Source of the DNA: Lotus japonicus
Taxonomy: Eukaryota > Streptophyta > Magnoliopsida > Fabales > Fabaceae
NCBI RefSeq assembly: GCF_012489685.1
Contig: NC_080042.1
Coordinates: 11,360,150 to 11,424,149, forward strand
Reading direction: 5' to 3'
DNA length: 64,000 bases
Shown here: one piece after another, positions 1-10,556 of the stretch
Position numbering within the stretch: the first letter of the stretch is position 1
Layout: the number at the start of each line of letters is the position of its first letter
The notes under the pieces: generated by a model
Seen by the model: the letters and a program-made list of their open reading frames with translations, nothing else
Databases searched by the model: none
Told to the model about the DNA's origin: nothing
Translations under genes and position numbers: made by a program

Positions 1-16
1 CTTCAACCTCTTCAAA

Positions 17-2866
17 ATGGTGAGACAAACCAGAAGATCTACTGCAGATGCACCTCAGTTCCCTCACATGGTAGTCGGTTTGGCAACGGGTCAACGGGGC
101 TCTGAGAACCTAGCACAAGAACAAGCTCAAGCTCAAGAGGAGATTGTTCCTATTGCAGAACGGGGCTGTGCCGTTCACTGTGTATTTCCTCCTGAGGAAC
201 TCCAAGTCCTGGCAGAATGGAGATTCAACCTCGACAACTTGGCTGCAAATGGGTTTGATCTCCGTCCTGAAGTCCAAGCTCAAGGTTGGGGAAACTACTT
301 CAATCGACTTCGAGGACCGGTGTATGAGAAGCTAGTAAAGGAATTCTGGAAGCACGCTGATTGTGATGACACTCAGGTGGTCTCTTACATACTGGGTAGG
401 AAGATCATCATCACGGAGAAGTCATTCGTGAATCTGCTAGGTGCAGAAACTGCTCATGGGTATCGGTTCTCACTGACGGAATCGAAGCTGAAACCCAGAA
501 CCAAGGACATCGTCAACAAGGCCCTGTACACCACCTTCAAACCGGGCAAGACGAGCTACAAAGTGATGGACCTTCAACCCAAACTCAGGGTCTGGCACAA
601 GATCCTGCTCAACTGCATCAATCAACGACCAAAGGGCAGTTCTCCAGACTACATCAACTTCAATCAGAAGGCGATGCTGTTCTTCATTCAAGACAAGGAG
701 AAGATCTGCCTTCCCTACTTCCTGTTCTCCTATTTGAAGGAATGCATCCGGAAGTCTCGCACCACCTCCTCCATCAAGTCAGCCATCAAATATATCCCTT
801 TTGGGAGGCTGATCTCAGACTTTCTCATTGAAAGCAACTTGGTGCAAGATTTGATCAATGCTGGTTGCACAGAGGACTTGAGCACAATTGTTAGCGATGT
901 CTTCACTGCCAACTCTCTGAAGAAGATGGGTTTGGTCCAGAAGAAGATTGCTCCTGCTCATGAGGACACATCTTCTGAGATCAGAGGAAGAAGAATGCCT
1001 CTGAATGACTACCCTCTGTGGACTCAAGCAGACCATCCTGAAGCCATCAGATGCTATGTTGAAGACCTCAGGGCTCAAGGATTCGAGATTGACCTTGATG
1101 ATTTCGTCAGCAGACTTCCACCAGCTCCAGAGTTTCCTTCTCCTCCCAAGAAGAAAACCAAGAGGAAGATGGTTCTGGACGAATCCTCAGAGGAATCTGA
1201 TGTCCCTCTGGTCAAGAAGGCGAAGAGCAAGCCTGATGATGATGATGGTGATGATAGTGAGGATGGTCCTCCAAAGAAGAAGCAGAAGAAAGTCAGAATT
1301 GTGGTGAAGCCTACTCGGGTGGAACCAGCTGCTGCAGAGGTCAGAAGGACTGAACCTCCTGCCAGAGTGACTCGATCGTCAGCACATACAAGTAAGCCTG
1401 CACTTACCTCTGATGATGATTTGAATTTATTTGATGCACTCCCAATTTCTGCCTTACTCCAACACTCTTCAAATCCCCTCACTCCTATTCATGAATCCCA
1501 GCCAGCCGCACAAACCACCTCTCCACCACATTCCCCAAGATCTTCATTCTTTCAACCTTCTCCTACTGAAGCACCACTCTGGAATTTGCTTCAGAACCAA
1601 TCCTCTAGGTCAGAAGATCCAACCTCTCTCCTTACCATTCCATACGACCCATTACCTTCTGAACCCATCATCCCCAAACAACCAGAACCCAAACCAACAG
1701 AACCACAACCCAGAACGTCTGATCACTCTGCTCCCAGAGCATCAGCACGTCCTGCTGTCAGAACTACGGATACAGACTCTTCATCAGCCTTCACACCTGT
1801 ATCCTTCCCCATCAATGTCTTTGACTCTCCTCCCTCCAATACCTCTGAATCACTTAGAAAATTCATGGAGGTTAGGAAAGAGAAGGTCTCTGCCTTGGAA
1901 GAATATTACCTTACCTGTCCAAGCCCTAGGCAATATCCTGGCCCTAGACCTGAACGTCTAGTTGACCCAGATGAACCTATCTTGGCCAATCCTATCCAAG
2001 AGGCAGACCCCTTAGTCCAACAGGCTCACCCTGTCCCTGACCAACAAGAGCCAATTCAACCAGACCCTGAACCTGAACAATCAGTATCTAACCAATCCTC
2101 GGTTAGATCACCTCACCCTCTGGTTGAAACTTCAGACCCTCACCGTGGAACCTCTGAACCCAATGCTCCCATAATTAACATTGGTTCTCCACAAGGTGCC
2201 TCTGAAGCTCATAGCAGCAATCACCCAGCCTCTCCTGCACCCAACCTCTCCATCATTCCCTATACTCACCTTCAACCCACATCTCTCTCTGAGTGCATCA
2301 ATATTTTCAATCATGAAGCCTCCTTGAGGCTCCGCAATGTGCACGGTCAGACTGACCTCAGTGAGAATGCTGAAAATGTGGCTGATGAGTGGAACGAGTT
2401 GAGCACTTGGCTAGTGGCTCAGTTTCCCGTTATGCTGCAGCTCCTGCATGCAGAGGGACGTCAGAGCATTGAGGCTGCAAAGCAAAGGTTTGCTAGGAGG
2501 GTGGCTCTTCATGAACTCGAACAGAGAACCAAGCTTCTTGAAGCCATTGAAGAAGCCAAGAGACAGAAAGAACAAGAAGAAGAAGCTGCCCGTCAAGCAG
2601 CAGCTCAGGCTGAACAAGCCAGACTTGAGGCAGAACGTCTTGAAGCTGAGGCTGAGGCAGAGCGACTTGCACCAGTTCTGTTTACTCCTGCTGCTTCTGC
2701 TTCCATTCCAGAACCTCAAGCTGCTCAGAACGTTCCTTCCAGCTCTACTCCGACAAGCTCATCCAGACTCGACATCATGGAACAACGTCTTGACACTCAT
2801 GAATCCATGCTGATTGAGATGAAGCACATGATGATGGAACTTCTGCGCCGTACTGACAAATCTTAG
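17..2866 (+). CDS. Sirevirus envelope-like ORF (putative plant transposon domain), 949 aa
   Basis: An uninterrupted 949-codon frame ending in TAG. It sits where Sireviruses carry their extra ORF between pol and the 3' LTR. Residues about 60-340 are a globular block with motifs such as QGWGNYFNRL, LVKEFW and GRKIIITEKS. The same block is recognisable in the broken copy at 53542-56508, and I know it as the putative plant transposon domain (PF20167-type) often labelled envelope-like in legumes. Residues about 375-435 hold acidic runs mixed with basic clusters (KKKTKRK, KKKQKK) that look like nuclear signals. About 435-800 is Pro/Ser/Thr/Gln-rich and probably disordered. About 820-890 is a Glu/Ala/Arg coiled coil, and the tail is Met/Leu-rich. 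I see no signal peptide or membrane segment, so an envelope role is unproven. The intact frame contrasts with the decayed second copy. Confidence 0.85.
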   Translation: MVRQTRRSTADAPQFPHMVVGLATGQRGSENLAQEQAQAQEEIVPIAERGCAVHCVFPPEELQVLAEWRFNLDNLAANGFDLRPEVQAQGWGNYFNRLRGPVYEKLVKEFWKHADCDDTQVVSYILGRKIIITEKSFVNLLGAETAHGYRFSLTESKLKPRTKDIVNKALYTTFKPGKTSYKVMDLQPKLRVWHKILLNCINQRPKGSSPDYINFNQKAMLFFIQDKEKICLPYFLFSYLKECIRKSRTTSSIKSAIKYIPFGRLISDFLIESNLVQDLINAGCTEDLSTIVSDVFTANSLKKMGLVQKKIAPAHEDTSSEIRGRRMPLNDYPLWTQADHPEAIRCYVEDLRAQGFEIDLDDFVSRLPPAPEFPSPPKKKTKRKMVLDESSEESDVPLVKKAKSKPDDDDGDDSEDGPPKKKQKKVRIVVKPTRVEPAAAEVRRTEPPARVTRSSAHTSKPALTSDDDLNLFDALPISALLQHSSNPLTPIHESQPAAQTTSPPHSPRSSFFQPSPTEAPLWNLLQNQSSRSEDPTSLLTIPYDPLPSEPIIPKQPEPKPTEPQPRTSDHSAPRASARPAVRTTDTDSSSAFTPVSFPINVFDSPPSNTSESLRKFMEVRKEKVSALEEYYLTCPSPRQYPGPRPERLVDPDEPILANPIQEADPLVQQAHPVPDQQEPIQPDPEPEQSVSNQSSVRSPHPLVETSDPHRGTSEPNAPIINIGSPQGASEAHSSNHPASPAPNLSIIPYTHLQPTSLSECINIFNHEASLRLRNVHGQTDLSENAENVADEWNELSTWLVAQFPVMLQLLHAEGRQSIEAAKQRFARRVALHELEQRTKLLEAIEEAKRQKEQEEEAARQAAAQAEQARLEAERLEAEAEAERLAPVLFTPAASASIPEPQAAQNVPSSSTPTSSSRLDIMEQRLDTHESMLIEMKHMMMELLRRTDKS

Positions 2867-3080
2867 TTTTTTAGGATCTCTTCTTTTTCTTCCTTTTCCT
2901 TTTTATTTAACGTTGTTTTATTTAAACTCTGCTTCTTTACTTACTTTAATTTGTTCATTTGTGATTCTATATGCATATATCTATATATGTTTGTGTCACA
3001 TATGTTTGCCAAACCTGTTTTATTCATAATTGTTCTATGTTTACATCATAATTCTTTCCATCATACATTATTCCCTATAT

Positions 3081-3473
3081 CTAGAATGGAGGATCCTTCC
3101 TCATTCTTCTGCATTCTTGGCGCTGCTCCACTCTTTCCTTCTCCAGACGATCCAATGCATACTCTATGTTGCCAAGTTTGATGCTCAGATCATCTTTTTC
3201 TAGACTATCTTCTGTCGTCTTAAGTCTCTTTTCCACAGTCTCCTTCTCTTCCAGCAGATTCAGCTCCCGCTGGCAAAGCTCCTGAATCTCTTCCACGAAG
3301 CAGAGGAACTCCTTCAGATCTTTCTCCATCTCTGGACCAAGATCTTCTTCAAGCAGTGTCTTCGTCAGCTCTTGTATGGTCTTTGTACCATCGGGATGCC
3401 TAATATTGAGGAACATATCTTCCTCAAACGCCTTCCTTCTGAGCTCTTCTAATGCCATTCTGTATGATGCCAT
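3081..3473 (-). CDS. antisense coiled-coil ORF inside the Sirevirus 3' region
   Basis: A minus-strand frame of about 131 codons from ATG at 3473 (MASYRMALEELRRKAF...), or 152 codons if the upstream ATG at 3539 is used. It is rich in Glu, Lys, Leu and Arg in heptad-like spacing, so a long coiled coil is expected, and it has no enzyme motif. It runs opposite to the element that contains it. A similar protein (MSYFDLISEL..., then an LKELL coiled stretch) lies in the second Sirevirus at about 52850-53282, but there in the sense direction. Function unknown. I infer homology from matching start, spacing and charge pattern, not from an alignment score. Confidence 0.5.
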   Translation of the reverse strand: MASYRMALEELRRKAFEEDMFLNIRHPDGTKTIQELTKTLLEEDLGPEMEKDLKEFLCFVEEIQELCQRELNLLEEKETVEKRLKTTEDSLEKDDLSIKLGNIEYALDRLEKERVEQRQECRRMRKDPPF

Positions 3474-3714
3474 TTTTTTTCTGAATATTATTCGAGGTGT
3501 GAAGCTTACCTTTCTCTCCAACGTTTTTATAGGCTTCACTTTCTCTCTGAAAGTTAATGCTCTTACAGTTTCTCGAGGTTAAGTACTTGGTAACTGACCC
3601 TTCTATTTCCTCACTTGACCGGTGGTAAACGTTCATCCCTTGCATTAACTCTTCTATTTATTATCGCCTCACTCTGATTCTTACATCGTCTTCATTTTCT
3701 TTCAACTTAGACCT

Positions 3715-4272
3715 TCTCTAAGGGGGAAGTACCTTGTACTTCAAGCTAAGTTTTTCACAACCCAAGCTTTTTGCTTATGACAAAAAGGGGGAGTAAACCC
3801 AGTTTTTGATGTAAGATGTGTTAGTGTGACTTATTTTTCTTTTGGAGATTTTAAGAGTTCCACCTTCATGACCATAGATGTGTCACTGGGCAAATACAAG
3901 GAATACATTTCACTTCTTCTGAAGTGATTCTAAGTTGACTCTGATACCCAAGACTCTGATACCTTGTCCATGACTCTGATCACTTATGCGCTCTGATTAT
4001 TCGTTCTTCATCTATGTCATAAGCTTTTCACTCTGAACTCTTATATGATTTAGCTCAGAATCTAGACTTTACTAACGTTTTCATCAAGTATTAGATTCAG
4101 GGGGAGCTAAGCTCAGAATCAAGCAGTAACTTGAATTCAGAATGAGCAAGATAAACTATTCACATCAGGATAAGTCTTATTCTATATCTCTAAACTCTGA
4201 GTGAATTCAGTTTAATGTTTAAGAATTGTTCATCAAAAATCTTAGTTTTGTCATCATCAAAAAGGGGGAGAT
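3715..4272 (+). promoter_or_regulatory. multiplied polypurine tracts and true PPT of the Sirevirus
   Basis: Purine runs of the AAAAAGGGGGAG type occur near 3721, 3784, 4100 and 4257. The last one ends just before the LTR start TGTAAG at 4273, so it is the likely plus-strand primer. Repeated tracts of this kind are a known Sirevirus trait. The tract near 3784 follows the sequence TTGCTTATGACA. The same pair of sequence and tract recurs in the second element near 52700 (reverse strand), which ties the two elements together. Confidence 0.8.
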
Positions 4273-5488
4273 TGTAAGATCAAGTTTTGATCTAGTAGTA
4301 CAACTCTATGTTTTGATGATTACAAGTTAACCTTTTGATATGAACAATTGTGGTACTCTAACGTGTTTTTCTGAGTGTGCTATTTACAGGCTCTGACCCT
4401 GACTCAATTTCACACAAATCAGAAGCACTGTGTATAAAGGGTAACCCAAGCAACGCTTTCGCATTCACCATGTTCAGTATGAACAGTGGAAAAGCTTCAG
4501 AAGATCTGAAGCTATACAAACTCTGATGAGGACTCAGTCGCTAGAAGCTCTGATGATCCAGAAGTTCTGACAACCAAGAAACACTGAAGGTTCAGATGTT
4601 CCGATGGTGTAGAAGACTCTGAAGATCCAGAAGCTGAATAGTGGAAACTCTGAAGTCCAGAAGCAAGAAACTCTGAAGGCCATGTTCTTCCCTCTGAGTT
4701 CAGAATCAGAAGATACAATGGTCAGAGGATCTGTGCTATCCCTCTGACTCTGATCAACCGGCTTCACAAGTTCCAATACGAAGCATTCCTCTGATCAGAA
4801 GTCTCCTAGGTTAAAAGGTCAAGTCGCTATCCAAGTACAAAAGCAAGTGTACCTTCCTGACGACCTACCTAACGTTCTCAGCCACAGCAGAAGCTGGATT
4901 TTCCAGAACTGCCCTCCAACGGTAGCATTTCCCATGCAACGCTCAACCCTAATCCTTGGAGTATATATAGAGGCTGAAGATTGAAAGAAGCGGCTAGAAG
5001 AAAAAAATATACAAGAAGCAATACACACGCGCAAGATATATTCTAAGCTTTCTTTCATCTTGTAATTTATTTTAGTTTACACTCAGCTTATTCAGAAGCA
5101 AACCCTTGTAAACACCAACCTCAAACAGTTGTTTGATTTTCCTTTAGGAGATCAAGGTTGATCGGATCCTAGAGAAGACTAAGAGAGTGAATCTTAGTGT
5201 GAGCTAAGTCAGTGTAATTGTTAGTCACTTGTAGGTTTCAAGTGCAGTTGTAACTCTTACCTGATTAGTGGATTGCCTTCATTCTAAGAAGGAAGAAATC
5301 ACCTTAACGGGTGGACTGGAGTAGCTTGAGTGATTTATCAAGTGAACCAGGATAAAATCCTTGTGTGCTTTTCTATCTCTATCTTTTGCACTTAGTTCTC
5401 GAAAAGATTTGTTAAAATCTTTAAGGTGGTAGTTTTGTACTGAAAACGTTATTCAAACCCCCCCTTTCTACCGTTTTTCATACCTTCA
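4273..5488 (+). repeat. Sirevirus 3' LTR (1216 bp)
   Basis: Starts TGTAAGATCAAG after a polypurine tract and ends TTCATACCTTCA. Near full-length relatives are the solo LTRs at 49442-50648 (reverse) and 58363-59598 (forward). A TATA-like GTATATATAGAGGC near 4961 suggests the U3/R border. The stretch 4500-4700 is crowded with TCTGA/TCAGA motifs (eight TCTGA in about 190 bp), a pattern kept in the other copies. Confidence 0.9.
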
Positions 5489-6949
5489 GTTGTTTCCTTG
5501 TTCTAGGTTCGCAACTTCCATGCACAACTTCTACTCACAAAGGTAAGGGTAACTCGGTTTTAGCGCGTCTTTAAGTCTTGCATGCTTTTATCGCACTGCA
5601 TGCGTTTGAGATGAAGATATTTAAATTTGATTGTCATTGATTCTGATTATTGTGCTGTACTGGGAAAATGTTTTCTGGAGGCTTCGACCGTGTGAACTTA
5701 TTGAGACGTGTGTCTCCGTTTTTTGAGAGGCTTCGACCGTTTACTGGTTTCTTTCATTACTGCTTTCTAGTGGATAGGACACGACTATGTTTTAGAGCAC
5801 TGAATTGTTGTTTCATCGCTCGATAGAGCTTGATGTGTTTGTGCGAATGTTGTGATTATGAATAACATGTGGTTACTCTGAATTGACTATTGAATTGAGA
5901 GTTGTTGTCTGACTTGGCATATAAGGCTTAAGGTGAAAGTGGCGATGATGAGGTGTGGTCCTATCATTGTCCCGCCCTGTGTGGTGATATAAGAGGCGAT
6001 GAGGAGGTGTGGTCCTATCATTGTCCTGTCCAATGTGATGCTAAGTGGCGATCAGGAGGTGTGGTCCTATGATTGTCCCGTCTTGTGAGACGCTATAAGT
6101 GACGATCAGGAGGTGTGGTCCTATGATTGTCTCGTCTTGTGAGACGCTATAAGAGGCGATTAGGAGGTGTGGTCCTATCATTGTCCCGTCTTGAGAGACG
6201 ATATTGATCGATCCATTTTGATAACAGCATATAGTTTCATTATAGAGTACTAACATTTGATCTTATATTGTTGACATCTGATCTGACTTGTTAAGGTTAT
6301 TGTTATTTGATTTGATGTTATATTGTTGAGGTTGTTGAAATCTGATTTGATGTTATATTGATGAGGTTGTTGATACCTGAGTTGATTTTATGTTGTTGGA
6401 TATATGTCGTCATCTATCTTGAAATAAGTTGCTAGTTTATGTGCCATGATATGCACTTAAATCTGAATAGCATGCTTTTCCCTTTTATACGTGGTAATTG
6501 CATGGAGTTAACCATTTTTGTTTGCTACTTGTTGTTTGGGCGCTTAACGCTATTAGGCGATGGAAATCCTTCCACCGAAGCTTAGCTGCTCGAGTTGGAG
6601 ATCGGGTTGTAGGCGGTGGAGTAGAGGTGTAAGAAGAAGCTTTTCTTTTCTTATTGTGGACTATGTTTGAGCCTCCTTTTCTATATGAGAACTCTATTAT
6701 TAAAGCCTTGCTTCCGCCACTGTTAAAGTGTGCATACTTATTCTGAACCTTACTTATGGTATTGTAAACCATTATTACAGTATATCGGGAAACAAGTTAT
6801 TTAAATAAAGTTATGATGTGTTTCCAACCCTATGATATTTAGTCACTTTCAAAAAAAAAAATACCCTTGGATTTTAGGATTGCAGAATAGTCCTTAGACT
6901 TTGTTAGGTTACTAATGTGATTCCTCAGTTGTGAAATTGGAGCGTTACA
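5489..6949 (+). mobile_element. 3' part of a chromovirus (Tekay/Del-like) LTR interrupted by the Sirevirus
   Basis: The block holds a leader motif GGTAAGGGTAACT near 5541, a hairpin-bearing minisatellite (5941-6203) and a terminal GAGCGTTACA at 6949, the usual 3' end of Tekay-like LTRs. The minus strand of the solo LTR at 31273-35282 has a matching motif (GGTTAGGGCAACT), a tandem hairpin array and an end in GTGTTACA, so I read both as the same broad family. No primer-binding site follows 6949, which suggests a 3' or solo LTR. The 5' part is outside the window. Confidence 0.55.
5941..6203. repeat. minisatellite, five copies of a 54-bp unit
   Basis: Five imperfect units share GAGGTGTGGTCCTAT and GATTGTCCCGTC. 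Most units contain a small palindrome, e.g. CGTCT-TGTG-AGACG, so transcripts could form a row of hairpins. Followed at 6245-6400 by looser TTGTTGA-rich repeats. Confidence 0.85.
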
Positions 6950-7328
6950 ATAATACCTTGGGGAGTAAAAATGATAGGTTGAGAAGAGCAATTGCAGAGA
7001 CTAGGAGCGCATGCAGAAGAAGAGTTGTTGCATGCTCCAAGAAACAATCAGTATCAATAAGAAGGATTATTGAGATAGGAATCTGAATATAATCAAATGA
7101 CTGAAGCATAAGTGACTGAGTCATACCTTGATGTCGAAATTGGCTCAGGTGGTGCGGGTTGGTAGAATCTTGTTTCTCTTTGCGTGCGTACTTTGATTTG
7201 AGAGTGTCATGTGAGGAAAGCTTGTTGAAAATATTTTATAGGGAGATAGTTGAAGCTGAAGAGGTGGGTGATAAGGTGGAACTTGAGAAGGTGGAAGAGG
7301 AAGAAACATTCAAACCTGTTTGATCTTA
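6950..7328. other. intergenic, no gene seen
   Basis: Moderately purine-rich sequence between the LTR remnant and the MITE. Frames are short and broken, and I recognise nothing in it. The last three bases (TTA) are one arm of the MITE target duplication. Confidence 0.5.
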
Positions 7329-7728
7329 GAGCATCTCCAATGCAAGGTTTTTAGTTCTTACTTTTTAGTTAAGAACTAACAACTAAGAACTTTACCATTG
7401 GAGGTGTTGACATGAAGCTCTTAGTTCTTAAAAATAAGAACTCAGTTCTTATATAAGAAGTTTTACTTTTTTAGTTCTTAGCTTAAAATATTAATTACTT
7501 CTCTCTCATCCAAATTACTTTATTACTTTATGAGTTTTGTTTTATTACTTTATGAAAATAAAAAGTATAAATAATGTGGTTGGTGGGACAAAATGAATAA
7601 TGGTAAGAACTAAGAACTCATGGTTGGAGCAAAATTGTTTGAGAGTTGCATAAGCACATATGGTAATACGGACCCACATGAATAGTGCTAAGAAAACTAA
7701 GAAATAAGAACTAGCATTGGAGATGCTC
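7329..7728. mobile_element. PIF/Harbinger-type MITE (Tourist-like), 400 bp
   Basis: Ends are inverted copies of GAGCATCTCCAATGC (right end GCATTGGAGATGCTC). The element is flanked by TTA on both sides (7326-7328 and 7729-7731). A 3-bp TTA/TAA duplication is the hallmark of PIF/Harbinger elements. The inside is AT-rich with repeated TTAGTTCTTA motifs in both orientations and no coding capacity. Confidence 0.85.
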
Positions 7729-7731
7729 TTA

Positions 7732-10349
7732 GGAGTGTCCATGTGAGCATGAAGTAAATTCATTGATGGAAGGTGAGAAGATTGTTGAAGCCCAAGAGGT
7801 TTATGACAATTTGTAACTGCTGAATGGGGAAGAGGAAAAGTAATAAACATATGATGGATGCCAACAACATTGCAAATGGAATCAACGACCCTGATCCAAT
7901 CTAACGAAAATAAGTAGCATTTTTACACATATACTCATGCTTAATTTGAGAGTGGTGTACAATTAAATATTGAATGACAAAGTTGCCCTCCAATATAGAT
8001 TATTGATTATAGATAGATAGATAGTTCTTTTTATAAGTAATTTTTTTTTCAATGGAAGGTTAACGTTTCTTTAAGAATTTTTTTTATAAAAATGTTAGCA
8101 ATCAGATATGTTTTTGAAACAATATCTACCCTATAAAAATTACTCTACACACATGACATCGATGATGTAGGCCTCAATCACCCACATCACAATTTAAAAA
8201 TTAGAATTATAAAACGGAGACAGAAATTAAATTTATTTGATAAATGGTTAATGGTTAAATTATTCTCTAATTTTGTAAGTGAGTATCATTTTAGTTTTTA
8301 GATGGAAAAATGAAGAACAGCCAGTAACTATAAAAATGACTGTCATGAAACGTTATTTTTCGCGATGGACTAAAATCAAACTCGTTTACGAAATTAGGAA
8401 CTAATTTCAAACCAAAAACATTTATAGTAGGGACCAAAACCAAGTTTGAGTATGAAATGAGGGACTATAAACTTATTTAACCCAAACAATGAAAACTAAA
8501 AGCGAAACATAAAACATGATTAAATGTAAGTTTAAGATTTTTTATACTTTTATTGCATATAAATTAAATCCTTCTTAATATAAGTTCCATTTCATTTATT
8601 TTTATATGCTAATTTTATGACAATTAAAAATCATCACAACCATGGTTCGAGTTGTAATTGCTTGATTTGCCTTAAAAAGCATCACAACCTTCGGCGACGG
8701 TGATCAACTGAGAGATGATGACAATGAGGAAAGAGTTGAGGTTCTCTCTAAGGAGTTGTCAAACTCGTATGGCGTGATGACTCGTGCGAGGAGTGTTATC
8801 CTCTTGGGGAAGCGCCTTGGCTTGACGTTCGATTGTCCAGACATCATTATAGAAGGTTAGATTGCAGCTCACATTTTGGAACGTAGACGCCTTTAGCCTC
8901 GGATGAGGGAGGATCGAGGTTTTTTGGTTTGTTTTCCTGTTTTTTTCTAGGCTCTTCGATGTTGTGGGATGATATTTTCGTGGGTTGTAACGGGTCTTGC
9001 TAGATTTTTTTGACCCTCTGGCTGGGTTTTGGTTGGGTCTGCAAAATCTTAGAGGGTCTTTTTTGACTAGTCTTGCTTTTTGGATCCCTATGAGGAGGGT
9101 AAATATCGTGTATATCTCCTTATCTTTATTTAAATACATTTTCACTTTCAAAAAAACAAATAAATAAGGAAATTACCACCAGGAGAGCTAGTCCCATTAA
9201 ATAAATTAGGGCTGATAATTTGTTAATGAATAGTGAGCCAGTAATAATTTTGATAGTTAAAATACTTTTTCCATGTTCAGGAAATGTGATAACAATATTT
9301 AGTGAGTCACAGTCAACGATAGATTGTCCTAATTGTTACCTTATTTATTATAACACTATCATAATAAATTTTGAGACGTGAAAGTAGCCCGCCACATTGG
9401 TAAACATGACTTTATGATACACAATGATTAATAAAAGCAAAATTGTTGGAAACATGTCTCTTCATTCATTACAATCTTTTGAGTTCAGTTTGTCTATACA
9501 GATTAAGAAGACTTTGAGAACTAAAAGTCGGAATAGATAAATAAGCGGTCTATAGTTAGTCAGAAACCACCTCAGCCAAAGGATATTTCGAGCGGACAAT
9601 GCTCGACAAAATTCATGAAGTTTAGCATATCATACTTTGCATGCAAAGCTTGGATTTAATAATCTGGTCGGCCCAAAAGGCCTAATAGCATCTAAGTTGG
9701 TCCAAAGGTTTCACAATTAAGTGAGCACCATAGAGGTGGACGAGGTGACTTAGCTAAGGAACATCCCATACCAGCTAAGGCTGATCGGCCTAACACTGAC
9801 TCACTAATTACTAATCATCATGCAAGCCTACTTAAGGGTAACCACAAACTCAAAAGACCTTATACAAGGTTTCCTAAAGACCTGCAGAGATAAGTATGAT
9901 GGATCCCGAACGTATAAAATATAGGTGTAGTCATTTATTTATGTGCGCATTGCTCATTTATGACTTATGAGCTACGAAATATAGCTCACATGAACTTCCT
10001 TTCTTTTTCTGTTTGTTTCTTCTTCCATTTGTTACAAAAAAAATAAAGAGACAATCATCTCACAAAAGAGTTCATTCACAACAGAACTGATCAAAGGAAA
10101 GTTAAGAAACACCATCAAGTCGTAATGCTACTGAGCTCACAAAACACACAACACAACAAAAGCTGAGATTTTTAGCTTACTAGATACTCAACATGCTAAT
10201 AAATGCAGGAAGCAAAGTAACTCTGCTTCACTAGCTGCCTTTAATAATAGAAACTTCAACTTAATTATGTACACTTCCTCAGATCTTTTGAACAAATTAC
10301 ACAACTGAGACACTTAAAACTTGATGGACTATATGCTAAATGTTAAGAA
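7732..10349. other. intergenic AT-rich DNA with a possible LINE tail
   Basis: No convincing gene. At about 8690-8880 the plus strand reads as a short frame containing GVMTRARSVILLGKRLGL, followed by a T-rich untranslated stretch and an A-rich tail near 9150. This could be the end of a LINE ORF1 or a host gene fragment (weak). 8220-8480 contains phrases such as GGGACCAAAACCAAG and GAGGGACTATAAAC, resembling legume foldback MULE arms. The rest (9200-10340) shows nothing I recognise. Confidence 0.4.
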
Positions 10350-10444
10350 AATCATTAATGAGAAAATCAAAACAATACATGTTAAGAAAATGATAGTTTA
10401 TTATGCCCATACTTGTAATGTCGTTGATTTTCTCATTAATGATT
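10350..10444 (-). terminator. HAC 3' end: poly(A) signal inside a 21-bp inverted repeat
   Basis: On the minus strand, AATAAA (10402-10397) lies about 155 bp after the HAC stop codon. It is enclosed by a perfect 21-bp inverted repeat (arms 10350-10370 and 10424-10444; loop 53 bp). The transcript 3' end is therefore likely near 10370-10395. Whether the stem affects processing is unknown. Confidence 0.55.
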
Positions 10445-10556
10445 GAGATTTCTTGTCTATATGTTTTCCTATTTCATTCCAAAGGGAGGTTGGGATTTCT
10501 CATTACTTTCCCTGCGTTACAAAATCTTTTACATAAATTCACAAAGGTTACAAGGA

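Larger units (their letters stand above)
1..5488 (+). mobile_element. 3' half of a Sirevirus-type Ty1/copia retrotransposon
   Basis: Read left to right the segment has an envelope-like ORF (17-2866), a non-coding tract with repeated polypurine runs, a final polypurine tract directly before TGTAAGATC at 4273, and an LTR ending ACCTTCA at 5488. This is the known 3' layout of Sireviruses (copia elements with an extra ORF after pol and multiplied polypurine tracts). Gag-pol and the 5' LTR lie before the window, so the left target duplication cannot be tested. The five bases after the LTR are gttgt. A related, more decayed copy lies on the other strand at 50946-57748. Confidence 0.85.

Noticed and set aside
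5941..6203. CRISPR-like array
   Set aside because: Units are direct neighbours without unique spacers and the DNA is plant nuclear; this is a minisatellite.
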